Shown here piece by piece: positions 33,261-45,139 of a stretch of DNA of 64,000 nt (position 1 is the first letter of the stretch; each line of letters starts with the position of its first letter). The position numbers were made by a program, and so were the translations under genes. The notes below the pieces were generated by a model, which searched no databases, was not told the origin of the DNA, and saw nothing but the letters and a program-made list of their open reading frames with translations. The DNA is taken from the NCBI GenBank assembly GCA_941918925.1, contig OW799233.1:9850001-9914000 (forward strand), written 5' to 3'. The DNA is from Phyto melanocephala. Lineage: Eukaryota; Arthropoda; Insecta; Diptera; Rhinophoridae.

Positions 33261-34379
33261 TATGGACCGTACTATCGATTCAAATACAGATTTCATGAAT
33301 TTTTCTGAATTTTATGTGTTTTTTTTTAAACTTTCCTATATCTCTTAAAAAAATCACGCTTTAATAGCGCTTAAAAAATTATATAAAAAATATTCTTACA
33401 TTTTTTACTTTCGCGTTCTTTTCTTTAAATTTTGTATATATAAACAAATAGAACACAAATTCTCTATTTGCTGACAGGAATGATAATTTTTCTTACCGAC
33501 AGCACTAAATAACCAAACAAATTTCGCAAAAATTTCTTAACGAGAGTTGTTGTGGGTAAATAAGCGTTTTCAAGTACGAGTAAATTCGATTGTAAAACGA
33601 ATTTTGCAAAAACTTCTGTCACAGAAGCTACATTAGTTATCAACATCAACAGTTACGGCAGCAAACAATATTGTTTCCAACAAAAGCCAGTAAACTTTTG
33701 AAAATATGTATAACAACGTGTTCATAGAAATATTTATTTATGTACGTTTATGTAAAAATAAATAATTTGCATCATAATCATAAACTAAAAACCTCCGATA
33801 TTGCCAATATGTAGCTGCATGCTGCTCCCACGATATTCGCGAAACACACATGTACATACAATGCACATGTGTGTTATTATTACATCTTTATTTTTATTAT
33901 TTTTCTTAGCTTAAATCAAGTCTTTAATAGATCTTATAATAGTGAAAAACTTGTTATAATGTAACAGGCATATGCAAAACATTAAAGAAGAAAAAATAAA
34001 TAAAAAATAAAAATCATTGAGTTGGCCATTAAAAAAAAGTTGCCAAGAAAGATCACTTCAATATGAAACGAATAAGCACAAGTCGTGGGCGTTAAGCATG
34101 CGAATTTGTTTATGTACAACGTATGTAGTTGTTGTTGTTGTTGCAGTTTAATGTGTGAACATTTGATGTTCATTCATAGAGGTAACCAAATAGCTGCACG
34201 CAAAAGTTGCAATCAAGGTCTTTTAAATGTTAAAAATAAACATTTAGTTATTGTAACGAACAAATATTGGTTGGGAGAAAAAGTATTTCGAAAATACAAG
34301 ATGACTAAAGAAAATTCTTTATAAATTGAGGAATAATCGTAACATTTTGTTGCAAAATAAAAAGCTAGGTTTAAAATAT
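33261..34379. other. Unassigned AT-rich stretch
   Basis: A short GTT/CAA repeat lies at 34126-34145. ORFs at 33464-33649 and 33982-34324 lack motifs. No gene is recognised. Confidence 0.35.
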
Positions 34380-34699
34380 ATTGACCGAATTGTCTAGAAT
34401 CTGAAGAATTTGTATTTTTGTGTTTATATCTCAGTTAGCTTAGAACCGATTTGTAAATTTTTCTCAACTATATTTTTGAGACTACGTAGCTTTAGCATGT
34501 GCAAAAATTAATAGGCATTAGTAACTTGATATATTTAATAAAAATGTTTATGTTTTTAAAAAATATTTTTTTGCCTATAACTTTGCCGATTAAAGAACGA
34601 GTTGTCTAAGTTTCTTTTACAAATAGCCCTAAAGCATATTATATCTATAAATAGTAGCAAATATGTGTATAAAATATTGAAGAAATGAAAAATGCTGAT

Positions 34700-35041
34700 T
34701 CTTATGGTAAAAATATTTAAAAACTAGAGGCAGTCGTGTTTATTTGTTCATATCTCAAAAAGCTATGAGGCGATCGTGCTGGTCTTTAAATAGCCGAATA
34801 TTTTTTAAAAAGATTGCTATTATATACAGATTTTTGCAACATGTGGGAACTTCTAAAAATGGATTTCATCCAACACGCGGATAGATAAACAGCCTGACAT
34901 TGCTCAATCGACTTTATAAGTTATAGGCCTTTAGACTATATATGTACTTTGTGGCGTTGAAAATGAATACTGTAAAAATTACAAACGGAATGACAAAGCT
35001 TTTTAAGTATACCTTTGGCACCACAGGTGAAAGGTATAAAA
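34700..35041 (-). mobile_element. DINE/Helentron-like element, degraded 5' half (copy J)
   Basis: In reverse: TTTATACCTTTCACCTGTGG, GCTTTGTCATTCCGTTTGTA, GCCACAAAGTACATATATAG, then GAGATATGAACAAATAAAC and CGACTGCCTC, the same order as in copy K. Sequence from about 34380 with repeated TATCTCAG and CCGATT motifs may continue it. Confidence 0.6.
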
Positions 35042-35044
35042 ACT

Positions 35045-36345
35045 ATCACTGGAGCACACTGTTTGCTTTACCAAGACTTATGATGAATGTTTGCCATTGA
35101 TTTCAATGTGCGAGAGATGGTTTGTGAGATTCAGAAGTTTTAATTTTTATACGTAAGACAAAGAACGCCCAAGCCAGCTAAGAAAATTTGAGGACCAACA
35201 ATTGAAGATATTTCTCTAAAAATAATGAAACTGAACAAGGGCATGCAAATTCATTGGGAGCAACTTAAGTAGCAATTTTAACAGGTTTGCGAGCAGAATA
35301 ATTCATTCCAAAGCAAAGCAAATGGTTTTATACAATAGAGTAGAATATAAGTAGAGAGACCTTAAAAGCCGATTTTGCATGAATAAAATGCTGCTTAAAT
35401 GCTATAAAAAAAAGGAAAAAAATGGATCCATTACGGTGCCCTGTAGCCTGATAAATCATATGTCAATCCTCACCAACCAGCTAAATCGGCATCAAAGTCA
35501 AATATCCATGGCTTTAAGGTAATGCTCTGTATTTGGTAGGGCCGAAAGAGTCCTATCTATATATATAAAAATCAATGTGTGTTTGTATGTTTGTTTGTGC
35601 TTTATAGACGGTTAAACGGCTTGACCGATTTTCTTGAAATTTTTACAGAATCTTTCTATATGTCTGGAAGGAACTATAGGCTATACTTCGGTTTGAAATT
35701 GTAAGTAGGCGGGGTGCCACGCCTTATTACAGAATAAGTATTAAATATTATATATCACGAAAGTTAATGCAGCTAGAGTCTTCAAATTAAGTATGGTAAA
35801 CTTTGACATCCACACAAATATTTGGGTAAAAAATGGGCGAACTCGCAATAGTAGGCGTGGCCACATGAATTAAATACTAAAATTCGTATATTTGGAAAAC
35901 GATATCGATTAGAGTAGCAAAATTTTGCAAAAGCAACTTTGACACCCAAATAAACACTTATGGAAAAATGGATGCATTAACAATAGTGGGCGTGGCACCT
36001 GCCATATGAATTAAATACTAAAATTTTGGGTGGCAAAGCACAATTTTAAATGTGACCAGAACATCACAACGAACTTCTACTCAATACAACTGATTAGTTT
36101 GAAGCAAGAATTGATCAAAAACTACCCAGAGTATTCTGCCAGATATGGGCTACTTATTAAAAACTATTTCGAAAGAAGTGGTTGGATAGTTTTGCCTCGA
36201 TCGATACATAACCTTATCTTTGTAGTACGCTTAACTTCAGAGCAGGGTTTCCGAAATTTTCCTGATTCGTTCTAGGCCTCTTAAGATGAATAGTTTTTTG
36301 GTGCGCAATCCGTATGTTGCCAGAAAGATGGGAAAAATATTCATA
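35045..36345 (+). pseudogene. mariner (DD34D-type) transposase relic, split by a Helitron fragment
   Basis: Plus-strand pieces in family order: MCERWFVRFRSFNFYT and a stop then DKERPSQLRKFED (helix-turn-helix, about 35100-35210); PAKSASKSNIHGFKVMLCIW (about 35480-35545); after the insertion, QNITTNFYSIQLISLKQELI, KNYPEYSARYGLLI and RSGWIVLPRS (36055-36215); then AIRMLPERWEKY (about 36308-36343). The HDNA catalytic block is deleted. The pieces flank 35556-36040, which has Helitron character, so the Helitron arrived after the mariner. Not functional. Confidence 0.75.
35556..36040 (+). mobile_element. Helitron 5' fragment nested in mariner
   Basis: It begins after an A with TCTATATATATAAAAATCAA, then TGTGTGTTTGTATGTTTG, the standard fly Helitron 5' start at an A|T site. 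It contains CGGCTTGACCGATTTTCTTG and two units sharing TAG(T)GGCGTGGC and GAATTAAATACTAAAATT (about 130 bp apart). No CTRR 3' end is seen before the mariner resumes, so it is truncated. Confidence 0.65.
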
Positions 36346-36654
36346 CAAGGAGTATTCATACGGGTGTGAGTACCACAATTGTAGCCAATTGTATGATTTA
36401 GTTGTGATAGCAGAATTTTACGGTTGTATCTATAGAATTCTGTTTCAGAATAAAAATTAATCGGAAAAGAAGAATTTGATTGCAAGAATTGAATCATTCG
36501 AATGGCAATGAATTTGATTGTTTGCTTTCTAGGCCAATACAGTAAATAAATTTCTATTGTACAAATATTTTAAAATAAAAGCTTAAGAGTTGATTTAAGT
36601 AATACACCAATGAATTTATTAAAACTCCATATTATTAGAATGATTTTATAAAGA

Positions 36655-37210
36655 ACTAGCCGCCCGAAACGTGCTTCGCTACGTATCAAAAATTGACTAT
36701 AGATTGTTTTAAGGAGTGTAAAACTAGCTTTTTTCCTATTGTTATCCCTCTCAAAGATAAATGCTGTTCAAAAAAGTACCAAAATTCAGTTAAAACTCAA
36801 ACTTTTCAAAAAGTACCAGACACCTATTTAATTATTTTTAACAGGCTCTTTGGTCCTTTCTGAATTTTTGTGATATCTTTATTAAACCCGGAGATACTGA
36901 GTTACCGATTTTACCCTTTTTTACCCGTAAGTCGTTCGACGGATTTTGTGTAAATTTAGATAAACCATCTACACGACTATAGAAACAAACCCTAAAAATT
37001 TCATCGTATTCGGTTAGACCGTTCTGGCGAAGCCAGATTCCAATAATAATAACATTCTGTAAAAAATGTCTTCTCGGAGACACTAAAGTTAAGTATTGTA
37101 ATCTGGCCTCGCGTACTAAGGTTTTTCCGCGTGGCGGCTTGCGGCCGTGCTTACGGGTTTTCTCCTCCAGTTGGACGCGGCAGGTGGCTTCGCTGAATAA
37201 AGTTTTCCTG
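36655..37210 (-). mobile_element. Helitron-like element, 3' end, minus strand, with GC-rich inner segment
   Basis: The reverse strand ends GATACGTAGCGAAGCACGTT then TCGGGCGGCTAGTT, a GC-rich stretch followed by CTAGT. Upstream in the element is AACGGTCTAACCGAATACG, the recurring non-coding Helitron body motif. The distal part (37085-37207) is GC-rich, unlike the window. Its left boundary is not defined. Confidence 0.55.
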
Positions 37211-37397
37211 CGTGCGTCACAAGAATAAAAATGAATTGATTATAAAAATAAGAAAAGTATTGATTTTACCTTTCAAATTTTACTTTTTTATTATTATTAC
37301 CTCTTAATTATAAAAATAAGAAAACTATTAAACAATGTAAAATGCAAAAGTTCTTCAAAACTGAAATGAGAGATAAAGCCATTTTCTAATATTGCTA

Positions 37398-37530
37398 ATG
37401 TGAGATAAGGCCATGATGGCTTTACCTCCCATTCAAATTAAAAAAATTAAAATTAAAATTAAAAAAAAAATAAAAAGGCTTTATCTCCCTATTGAATGAG
37501 AGATAAAGCCATCATGGCCTTATCTCACAT
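37398..37530. mobile_element. Foldback MITE with 39-bp inverted arms (133 bp)
   Basis: The left arm ATGTGAGATAAGGCCATGAT then GGCTTTACCTCCCATTCAA pairs with TTGAATGAGAGATAAAGCC then ATCATGGCCTTATCTCACAT, with a few mismatches, around an A/T-rich loop. Part of the arm (ATGAGAGATAAAGCCAT) also occurs just outside at 37365-37381. Confidence 0.7.
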
Positions 37531-40036
37531 GCTGTAACACTTATTGCAACAGGAATGTAGTACATTTTAATATCATAAAATGTTAAAGCAACAACAAGTG
37601 TTTGTGGCAGTAACATGTAAGAATACATAATTGTATGACAAATACAAATTTAATAATTCGTAATTGTTTAAAAGATGCTGTTCCATACAACAACTATATC
37701 GCCTTTGAAGCAAACAACAATAACAACAACGTTTTGTGGGGATTAAAAAAAAATATTATGCAATCTACAGTCGTATCTGGACTCAACTAACAAACATTTA
37801 TTGTTTTTTATATCTTTCCAGTCCACACAACGATTAGGTAACAATAATAAATTACAAACAGACGAATAGACATTCTTGTGAAAACACATAGAAAAAATTA
37901 GCCAAAAGATCAACTAAAGGATTAAATGCCCAAGATAGACACACACATAACAACAAGTCTTTAGTACAAAAATGTTTGTACCACTGAACTCTTAACAAAG
38001 TATTTGCTGATCCGGGAGTATGTACCAGCAAAAAGAAAAAAACAAGTTAAAAAGTATTTTGTCCATTTACATTTTGGAGGTGTTGCACTCATGTCCCTCA
38101 CATGTTAGCGTCTATTCTTTTGTTTTTGTTGTGTTTGTTTTTTAGTTTTGGGAAAATATCTCAACAACATGCAGTTAAATTTTTATTAGATTCAGGCACA
38201 ATGGGTCAAACAGGGTTTTAAAAATTTTTAAACACAATGTGGGAAACGCTGCTCGATGGACAATATTTTGTGTTTAGTTATTTTTGACTGAACAAGGAAA
38301 ATTCATCATTAAATTAATATTTTATGTAGCGCCATGCTCAACAGCCTTTTTTCTCAATTAGACCAATTAGAACTAAAGAATAACTGCTGGTTCAATTTTA
38401 AACCGATAAATGGCCCACCCTTTATTCATAAAATTATATAATTATCTTGTTTAATATTCTTAAAAAAATTAAGTCGAATAAATATCGAAACAGTTTGGTT
38501 GGTTGAATTTCCCTTAGGAAATAAATTATTATATTTCTCGAAATCATAACACCGAACCCATTGTGCACTAATAACACAGCTGCACTTGTAACAATTTCAC
38601 ACATACATACACTCTCCATTATTGTGATCACACATTGAGCCCGGGAGCGGTTTGTAAATTTATTGCTGTATTTACATTTTTTTTTAGATTTCTATGTCTT
38701 TTTGTCAAATTTTCGTTTATTTTTTTTGCAATTTTAAATAAATCTTTTGACTGCGATTACGTTTTAAACGATTTTCTTCTTGTGCTGCTTATATAACAAG
38801 TTTTTCCTTTGGCCGGTGGTAATTGTGATGGTGGTGGTGTTTGTTGTTGGCGGCTGTGGCACCTGTACCACTCAACTGCATATCATAACAATTTTTTGTT
38901 ATTTGTTACATGGTACTTGATTGCTTGAGTGCAGGTTGCAGGCAACCAACCAACCGGTGACTGATTATAAACGAATCACAACAGTAAACGTGATTGAGCT
39001 CAAACACTTGCATACATACATACAAACATACAAACATAGTTTCAGATGCAAAGACAATATTTTCAAATACCAACATGTTTTTTCCCCATTTGATTTTACT
39101 TTTTTTTGGTATTCTGGGCTATTTTAGTCTAACATTTTTGTGTCTGTGCGATAAAGTTAAAAGAAAAGCTAAAATTTGTTTTTGCAAAACTTCAAATATT
39201 TTTCAAACGCCGTTTATACCGGTGACGGCGACAGCAACAACAAGTACTAAAAAACAATAATTAAATGAGATAAGCCGTTTTAATTGCAAATTGTTGGGTT
39301 GAAAGAGGTCATTCATTCAGCCAGTTGCATTCGATGGTAATAATATTGAGGCAACAAATTTTTTTTGGCAAATTTTTGCGACCATATCTTGTGATCTGTT
39401 CAGGCAAAAAAAATAAAATAAAATACATGTAAAGTCAAGTAAACAAACAACACACGCAGAATTGTTCATATTCGTAAAAGATCACGTAACCCAAAAAGTA
39501 CACGTGCGTCGACGCAGTTTGATGTCTCAAAAGAATTTAAGATCGTGGCCTAGTAAATTGCAATGAGTCTTAATTTTAATTGTGGTTTTATTGGCTTATG
39601 TCGATATTGCTGTAGAAAGGCTTACATACACACATACTCAGAGGCGCCATTTGTCAAAAATTTATCGTATCAACTTAGAAACCTTCGTGAGCTCATGTAC
39701 AACAACAGCCTGCAGCCTGATGCCCACTGTCTGCAGGCCAACATTTTACCTTAAATTCAGAGTAAAGGACTTTATATTGAAATATCTAAGTTAAGTTTAT
39801 TAGCAGAAATTACTTTGACACGCCTACTTAAATTTAAAAAATATTAAAACAATTCAAAGATTAATTAGTGCAATGCTGAAACAAAGTAAATATTATTTTC
39901 TCGCTACCTCTAGCTACCAATTCATATTATCAGTTTCCGTTAAAGTACAACATGGTTGGAAAAAAGAGTGAGTAGTAGCTCCCCTAATGTAGAAATATTT
40001 AAGGTTCCATTGTAAGACTAAATAAATAAATAAAAA
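37531..40036. other. Intergenic stretch, no recognised gene
   Basis: Unique-looking sequence with a GGTGGTGG/GTTGTTGGCGGC patch near 38820-38865, ACAT microsatellite near 39010-39030 and GACGGCGACAGCAACAAC at 39223. ORFs at 38434-39794 overlap one another on several frames without motifs. Confidence 0.4.
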
Positions 40037-40960
40037 ATGATAAATGAAAATACTAACTTCATCACTATTATACCGGAAGAGGGAGAATGGGATGAAATAA
40101 CTAGGATAGAAAACACCAATGGAATCGACTTTTATACAGACGGTTCAAAGATTGGTGACCAAACTGGAGTGGGCTTATACGATATAAGCCGAAACAGAAG
40201 CAAATACTTCCGTCTACCAGATCACAATACCATTTTCCAGGCTGAGATCATGGCGATTACGAAGGAATTAAATGGATAAAGGAAACGAATAGCGGAGCCC
40301 TGATTCGTATCTTTAGGGATAGTCAAGCCGTGATTAAGACATTGAGAAAGGAGAAAGTTGAATCACGGAACGTTTTGCAATGCAAGAGCGATATGAACTC
40401 ATATGCAAATTGTGAACATCTGGAGATAATATGGATACCAAGCCATCAGAAATGAGAAAGCCGACAAATTATTCAAAATGGGAGCTCTTCAGAGTACTAT
40501 AACTTTGGAGAACGCCAACCCCCTTAAACGATTTAAGGATGAACTTAAACGTTGGGCAAAGGAGGAGCATGCCAGAAAGTGGCAAGGCACTGATGTCAGT
40601 AAAGTGACAAAGATACTATGGGGTGAATTAAATCTTGGGAAATCAAAGGAAATTCTGAGATTAAGTAGACCAACACTTACGAGACTAACCAGTGTGATCA
40701 CAGGTCATACGGAGTTGAGAACCCATCTAGCTCGCATGAAATTGTCTGAGGAAACGACATGTAGAGCATGCTTTGACTCATGCTCATGACTTTGATACAC
40801 TATCTCTGTCATTGTCCTGCTTTTGGGCATATTAGACGCGAGAATCTTACAGTGGATACTATGCCGAATTTGGAGTACCTGGGGACTTCGAACTAGAAAT
40901 CCATAAGGAATTACATTGGAGGGACTAAGTTCTTGAGCTAGTCCGATATTTATTTATTGG
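40037..40960 (+). pseudogene. LINE (I/R1/LOA type) RNase H and C-terminal fragment, decayed
   Basis: The first frame (40037-40279) reads GIDFYTDGSKIGDQTGVGLY and LPDHNTIFQAEIMAI, the first two catalytic positions (D and E) of RNase H. A one-base shift at about 40275 continues GALIRIFRDSQAVIKTL (third Asp) and LEIIWIPSHQK, then a stop. The next frame (40478-40789) gives LKRFKDELKRWAKEEHARKW, LSRPTLTRLTSVITGHTELR and THLARMKLSEETTCRACFD. Another shift yields LCHCPAFGHIRRENLTVDT. This is the RNase H, linker and CCHC order of I-superfamily LINEs. The family is not the same as at 43025. No RT lies upstream. At least three frame breaks make it dead. Confidence 0.8.
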
Positions 40961-41236
40961 AAAATTTTGATTATGGTTTTTGTTTGGGAATTCCGTTTCC
41001 CACATGGAGCGAACAACATGCCAACTGGGCATAAGTGTATACCTGTCATAGGTGTCATAGGTGTCGGTAAAACATATTTTCCAGATTTTTATTTCATTAT
41101 AATATTTTTTAAAAAAATTCTTTGTAAAAATAAAAATGTTTAAGAACTGAACTCAAGTCTGCTTAAAAATTTGAATATAAGTTTAAATTTCTATTTTATT
41201 GTTGAACTAAATGTTTTAAAGACCTTATTATGATTT
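40961..41236. other. Unassigned stretch
   Basis: Contains GTCATAGGTGTCATAGGTGT (41046-41065), a tandem decamer. A minus-strand AATAAA lies near 41195, which could serve the coding-like patch at 41237. Confidence 0.3.
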
Positions 41237-41413
41237 TTATTCTGGCTCAAGTTCATCATTACTAAATTTCTCATTTTCTTTTTCCATATGAATGAATATA
41301 CTGGAAAAGTAAGTTTTAATCCCGACACCAGCCGAGTGAAATGCATTTTCGAAACTAGCCATGGCTTCATCATCAGCACTCTTTGATCGGAATGTCTTAT
41401 TTAACTCACAAGT
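41237..41413 (-). CDS. Orphan coding-like patch, unknown protein C-terminus
   Basis: I do not recognise this product. The minus frame is open from an upstream stop at 41416 to TAA at 41239-41237 and reads TCELNKTFRSKSADDEAMAS, FENAFHSAGVGIKTYFSSIF and IHMEKENEKFSNDELEPE. Composition is balanced and acidic at the end, unlike the Lys/Asn/Phe-rich ORFs elsewhere in the window. An AG at 41406-41405 (TGTGAG|TTA) could be a weak acceptor, and a minus-strand AATAAA sits about 40 bp after the stop, so a terminal exon is possible. No matching upstream exon was found in the next kilobase. It could instead be the tail of an unrecognised transposon gene. Confidence 0.3.
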   Translation of the reverse strand, partial: TCELNKTFRSKSADDEAMASFENAFHSAGVGIKTYFSSIFIHMEKENEKFSNDELEPE

Positions 41414-41416
41414 TTA

Positions 41417-43024
41417 TATGAAAATTAATTTTGTAACTTAAACTTCACATACAAATTCATAATTTTTCTGTAGTGAGCTAGAACGAAATTTACCAAACTT
41501 AAGCTTCTCCCCTTTTGTTATTCTTTTAATTATCACATATTTTCATTGTTGCTTTAAACCATCAGTCTGATGGTAATGAAAGCTTTGTAGGTTGTGATAC
41601 TTACAACATTTCTCAATCATACATGTTTTTTGTTTAGTCAGTTATACAACGTAAAGTTGGTACTGACTGGATATTAAAAAGTTCGACAATAAATAAAAAT
41701 TAAATTTATCATTTTATTTAAAAACAAACCTTTGAAAAATGTATAGCAAGACATCAAAACAAACCTTTGCACAAAAGTTTTTAGTATTGGAAAGCATTCA
41801 GTTCAAGTTGGCTCACTCTGTACTAAATGTAAGTTCTAATAAAAGAAATGATTAATTTAAAGCCATTAATAGCCAAACAGAAATACATTAAGTAGTTTCT
41901 ATTATCCTACATAATCTTAATCATAATTAAAGTTTTTAAACAACTATTTCGAGGAAATTGATCTCTTACAACACACCAATTTAAATGCATTCACTTTAAA
42001 AAGTTTTTTTTTTCTTCGTAGATAACAAGTGAGCAGCCTTATCGAATGTAATTATCGTACATGTTTCTATTTCAATAATAAATAATGGAATTTAAAAATA
42101 TCTTAATTACTTAAACCATTTAAATAAACAAGTTGAAATAACTAATAGTATAATAGTAGTTAATAATAGTAAATACAAACATACTTACATGCATACGTAC
42201 ATATGTGTGTGTGTATAACTCTAAACTAATATCTTAAGATACAAATGTAAATATATGTGTAAGTATGTCTGAGTGTGTATTTATGTATTATGGTACAAAA
42301 CTACAAGTCTTATCTAACAGTTTTTATTCGTCGTATGTAGACGTACTTAAAAATCTGTGTGATATTTTTTATTTAAATATGTTGTTTCCTATTAAAATCT
42401 AGAGTTTTTATTTTGGGAGATTTCGGGGAATTTTTTTAGGAATTAGAGGCCTCGAATGATGAAAAAAAACTGAATGACTTTCGAAGTCTATATAGTTACT
42501 AGTTAATGTCTTCGGGTGATTAAAATCAAATAAGTAATTAAGCGAGCTATGTAAGTACTTGTCTTTAATGACGTAGTTGTATTAAAATGTCAAGGCATAA
42601 GTAGGGAAGATACTGTATTTTTAGCATTTAAACTTATAATAGTAGAATCTTCCAATACAGACACTTTCTTAATGCAAACATCGCCTTTGGAGGGTTACTG
42701 TTGACCCGCCCGGCAATTTGCTATCAGTAAAGTATTACAGTCTGTTGACCAGATAATTCCTGGACCTTTCGGCGTCCGTTCAAGAGAGATTCCACTCTAC
42801 TTAGTAATGAAAGTTTGTTGGGTAGTTAAAATATAAAAAAATTTTTCAACTAATTCTTACAGAATTTTAAAATTGTTAAAAAAAATTTTATAAATCCAAA
42901 AGGTAAAAAAGAGGTAAGACTTTACAAACCCTATGGTTGGTTATCGTGGTAGTTCGCTGCACGCCAACAGTCAAGTAGAGTCTATATGACTCCGTTTTGA
43001 CAGGACCACATCACTCGTCAGCTC
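41417..43024. other. Intergenic stretch
   Basis: GTGTGTGTAT and ACATACTTACATGCATACG microsatellite-like DNA lies near 42175-42280. 42660-42800 is less AT-rich (CCCGCCCGGCAATTTG, CCTTTCGGCGTCCGTTC) and may be LINE-derived. 42930-43020 is probably the 3' UTR of the LINE that follows. Confidence 0.35.
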
Positions 43025-43737
43025 TTAATGTATCTCAGAAAAAATCCAAGAGTAAGGGTAGTAGATCCATCCCGTGGCCGTGAGGTATCTCAGTAGATAA
43101 TTCAGTCCAACTTTAGATATCGCAGAGAAGCCATCCAGTATATGTTTGCCCAGAAATCTGTGTCTTTTAGCCGCCAGTGCAGGACATTCGCAGAGAAGGT
43201 GGAAAACCGATTCCTCCTTCTTTCTATCCAGACAGCTGCGACAATGGTCATTAGATGGAAGTCCGAGTCGACTTGCATGTCGTCAATACCGCCAGCAACC
43301 TCGATATGTCCCTCCGACTTCGACTGGTAAGTTGCAATGTACGTCGTGCATCAAAAGAAGGCCACGTGAGCCGTGGCACCTTACACATGCTCAGCCCACG
43401 CCACCTGTCATTAGCCTTCCGGAGAAAGTGTCTGGAGATTCTGCCTTTGATAGTCCCTAACGGGATTGCAACTGCAATTGCGTTAGAGATATCCAAACCC
43501 GATCCTCTCCTGGCTAGCTCATCAGCCCGCTCATATACATATACATAGTGGCCCTTATACGCAGGAATCCAAACTAGAGTAACGTCAGCCCGCTGACCAA
43601 GCCTTGACAGTTCATTTCTACATTGGCCAACTAAATTAGACGTAGTAATGTACGATCTGAGTGACAAGAGTGCCGCCTGGCTGTCGACAAATATACCAAT
43701 ACTCCCGTGGGTATTCCCGTCATTCAGTACCTACAAA
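43025..43737 (-). pseudogene. LINE (I/R1/LOA type) RNase H and zinc-knuckle C-terminus, decayed
   Basis: The minus strand starts near GSIGIFVDSQAALLSL (RNase H third Asp) and continues VTLVWIPAYKGHYVYVYERA then DELARRGS, where a His-containing IPAHxG motif is expected; the His is Tyr. A basic linker follows. Near 43280-43300 the frame shifts, and the tail reads LGLPSNDHCRSCLDRKKEES then VFHLLCECPALAAKR, an intact CCHC knuckle, ending YLLRYLTATGWIYYP before a stop at 43027-43025. Plus-strand ORFs over the same interval are shadows. The copy is 5'-truncated. Base composition is clearly less AT-rich than the flanks. Confidence 0.8.
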
Positions 43738-43740
43738 CCC

Positions 43741-45139
43741 TATACTCAACTGTAAATTCCAACAAACGACTTAATACACTGAGAGAAAGTTATTTGTAAA
43801 AACAGTTTAGTTAAATTTTTGCATTACATATTCTTGCATAACCAATTAGGGCTCTTTGTATTTTTAAATTAAACCTTTTAAGAAATTCTGAATATTATAT
43901 TACACCGATTATAACATAAAACACATAATTATTTACAATTATGGTTTGTTGCATCATTTATGCGCTAACTAAAATTGTAATTAAAGAGTAAATTCTTTAT
44001 AAAAATTCTTAATTTTAAATTTTATTACGTTTTTGTTACAATTTTAATTTAATAAAAAAATTCAGAATAGGACTATTAATCGAATATTTTTTATATGTGC
44101 CTCTAACTAATAAATGAATGTAAACATTTAATTTAAATATTTCTTCAAGTGTAATTTGTAATTTCAAACATTCATTCAGTCGTTACGATTGTAAATGCAA
44201 AAGCTTAGTGAAAATAAAAGTGAAATGTTAAATGCTTTTTGAAATATTTATTATAAAAAAAAATAAAAAAAATATATACAAGTGCCATAATAGACAAGTT
44301 GACTGTTGCTGTTGCTTGCTCTTTGGCCGGTTTACTTTATTGTTTACAGTCAGTCATCCACTCACTACTCAGTGTATTTGCCGAACTGTCTGTCTGAATA
44401 GTTTGTTGTCTAGAAACTAGAAACGACTACAGCAGCAGCAACTAAAAAATTGACTTTTACATGAACAATAGATCAATATGCAAAACAGTTTAATCTGCTC
44501 TACTAAAATTAACAACAAGAAATTCTAAGGAAAAAAAATAAAACTATTTTGCCTTAAGAGACCTTTTTTTAATTAATAATTTTAGGTCATCACATGATGA
44601 TCTATTTTGGCTGAAAAGGATTTTGTAGTTGATAGACTAAAACAAGCAGTTGTTGTTCGCTATATTTGACAATTAAAGTAGTTTGTATTTGAAACACGTT
44701 CAACATGATGCATTCAAAGTAACTAGATGTGGAAGTGGGCAAAGTTTGGGGAGTGTTGTGGGGTGTGGTGTTCTGTAGCAGCATCATGCCAAGCCAAGTC
44801 TAATAACGTTTTAAGTTGTCAATCAGGCCAATAAACGAAACAAACTTATTTTGGCATGTGTGCTAAATGTAGATGGCGGACAAACAAACGGAAGGACAGA
44901 CGGCTGGCGATTACAAATATTAAATTGAATCTTAAATAAAATTAAACCAACGTTATTCTACACCGCACAAATCTGCTAAATAAGAATGGGTTGCTGACAG
45001 ACATACAATACGAGACTTGTACGAAACACTTTATATTAGAGTTTACAGAACGAAAAAAAAATAGAAACCGATTAATATCGGGTTTTTAATACAGTTAGTA
45101 TCTTTAAAAAATTTAAAAAAATCATATTTCATTTAAAGG
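43741..45139. other. Intergenic stretch
   Basis: No gene is recognised. There is a GTTGCTGTTGCTTGC patch at 44305 and an AGCAGCAGC triplet run near 44430. Confidence 0.35.

Noticed and set aside
36838..37083. Minus-strand ORF of 81 aa (NGLTEYDEIFR...)
   Set aside because: It matches the recurring non-coding Helitron body motif rather than a gene.
43146..43548. Plus-strand ORFs of about 100 aa in a GC-richer area
   Set aside because: The minus strand carries the recognisable RNase H and CCHC motifs, so these are shadows.
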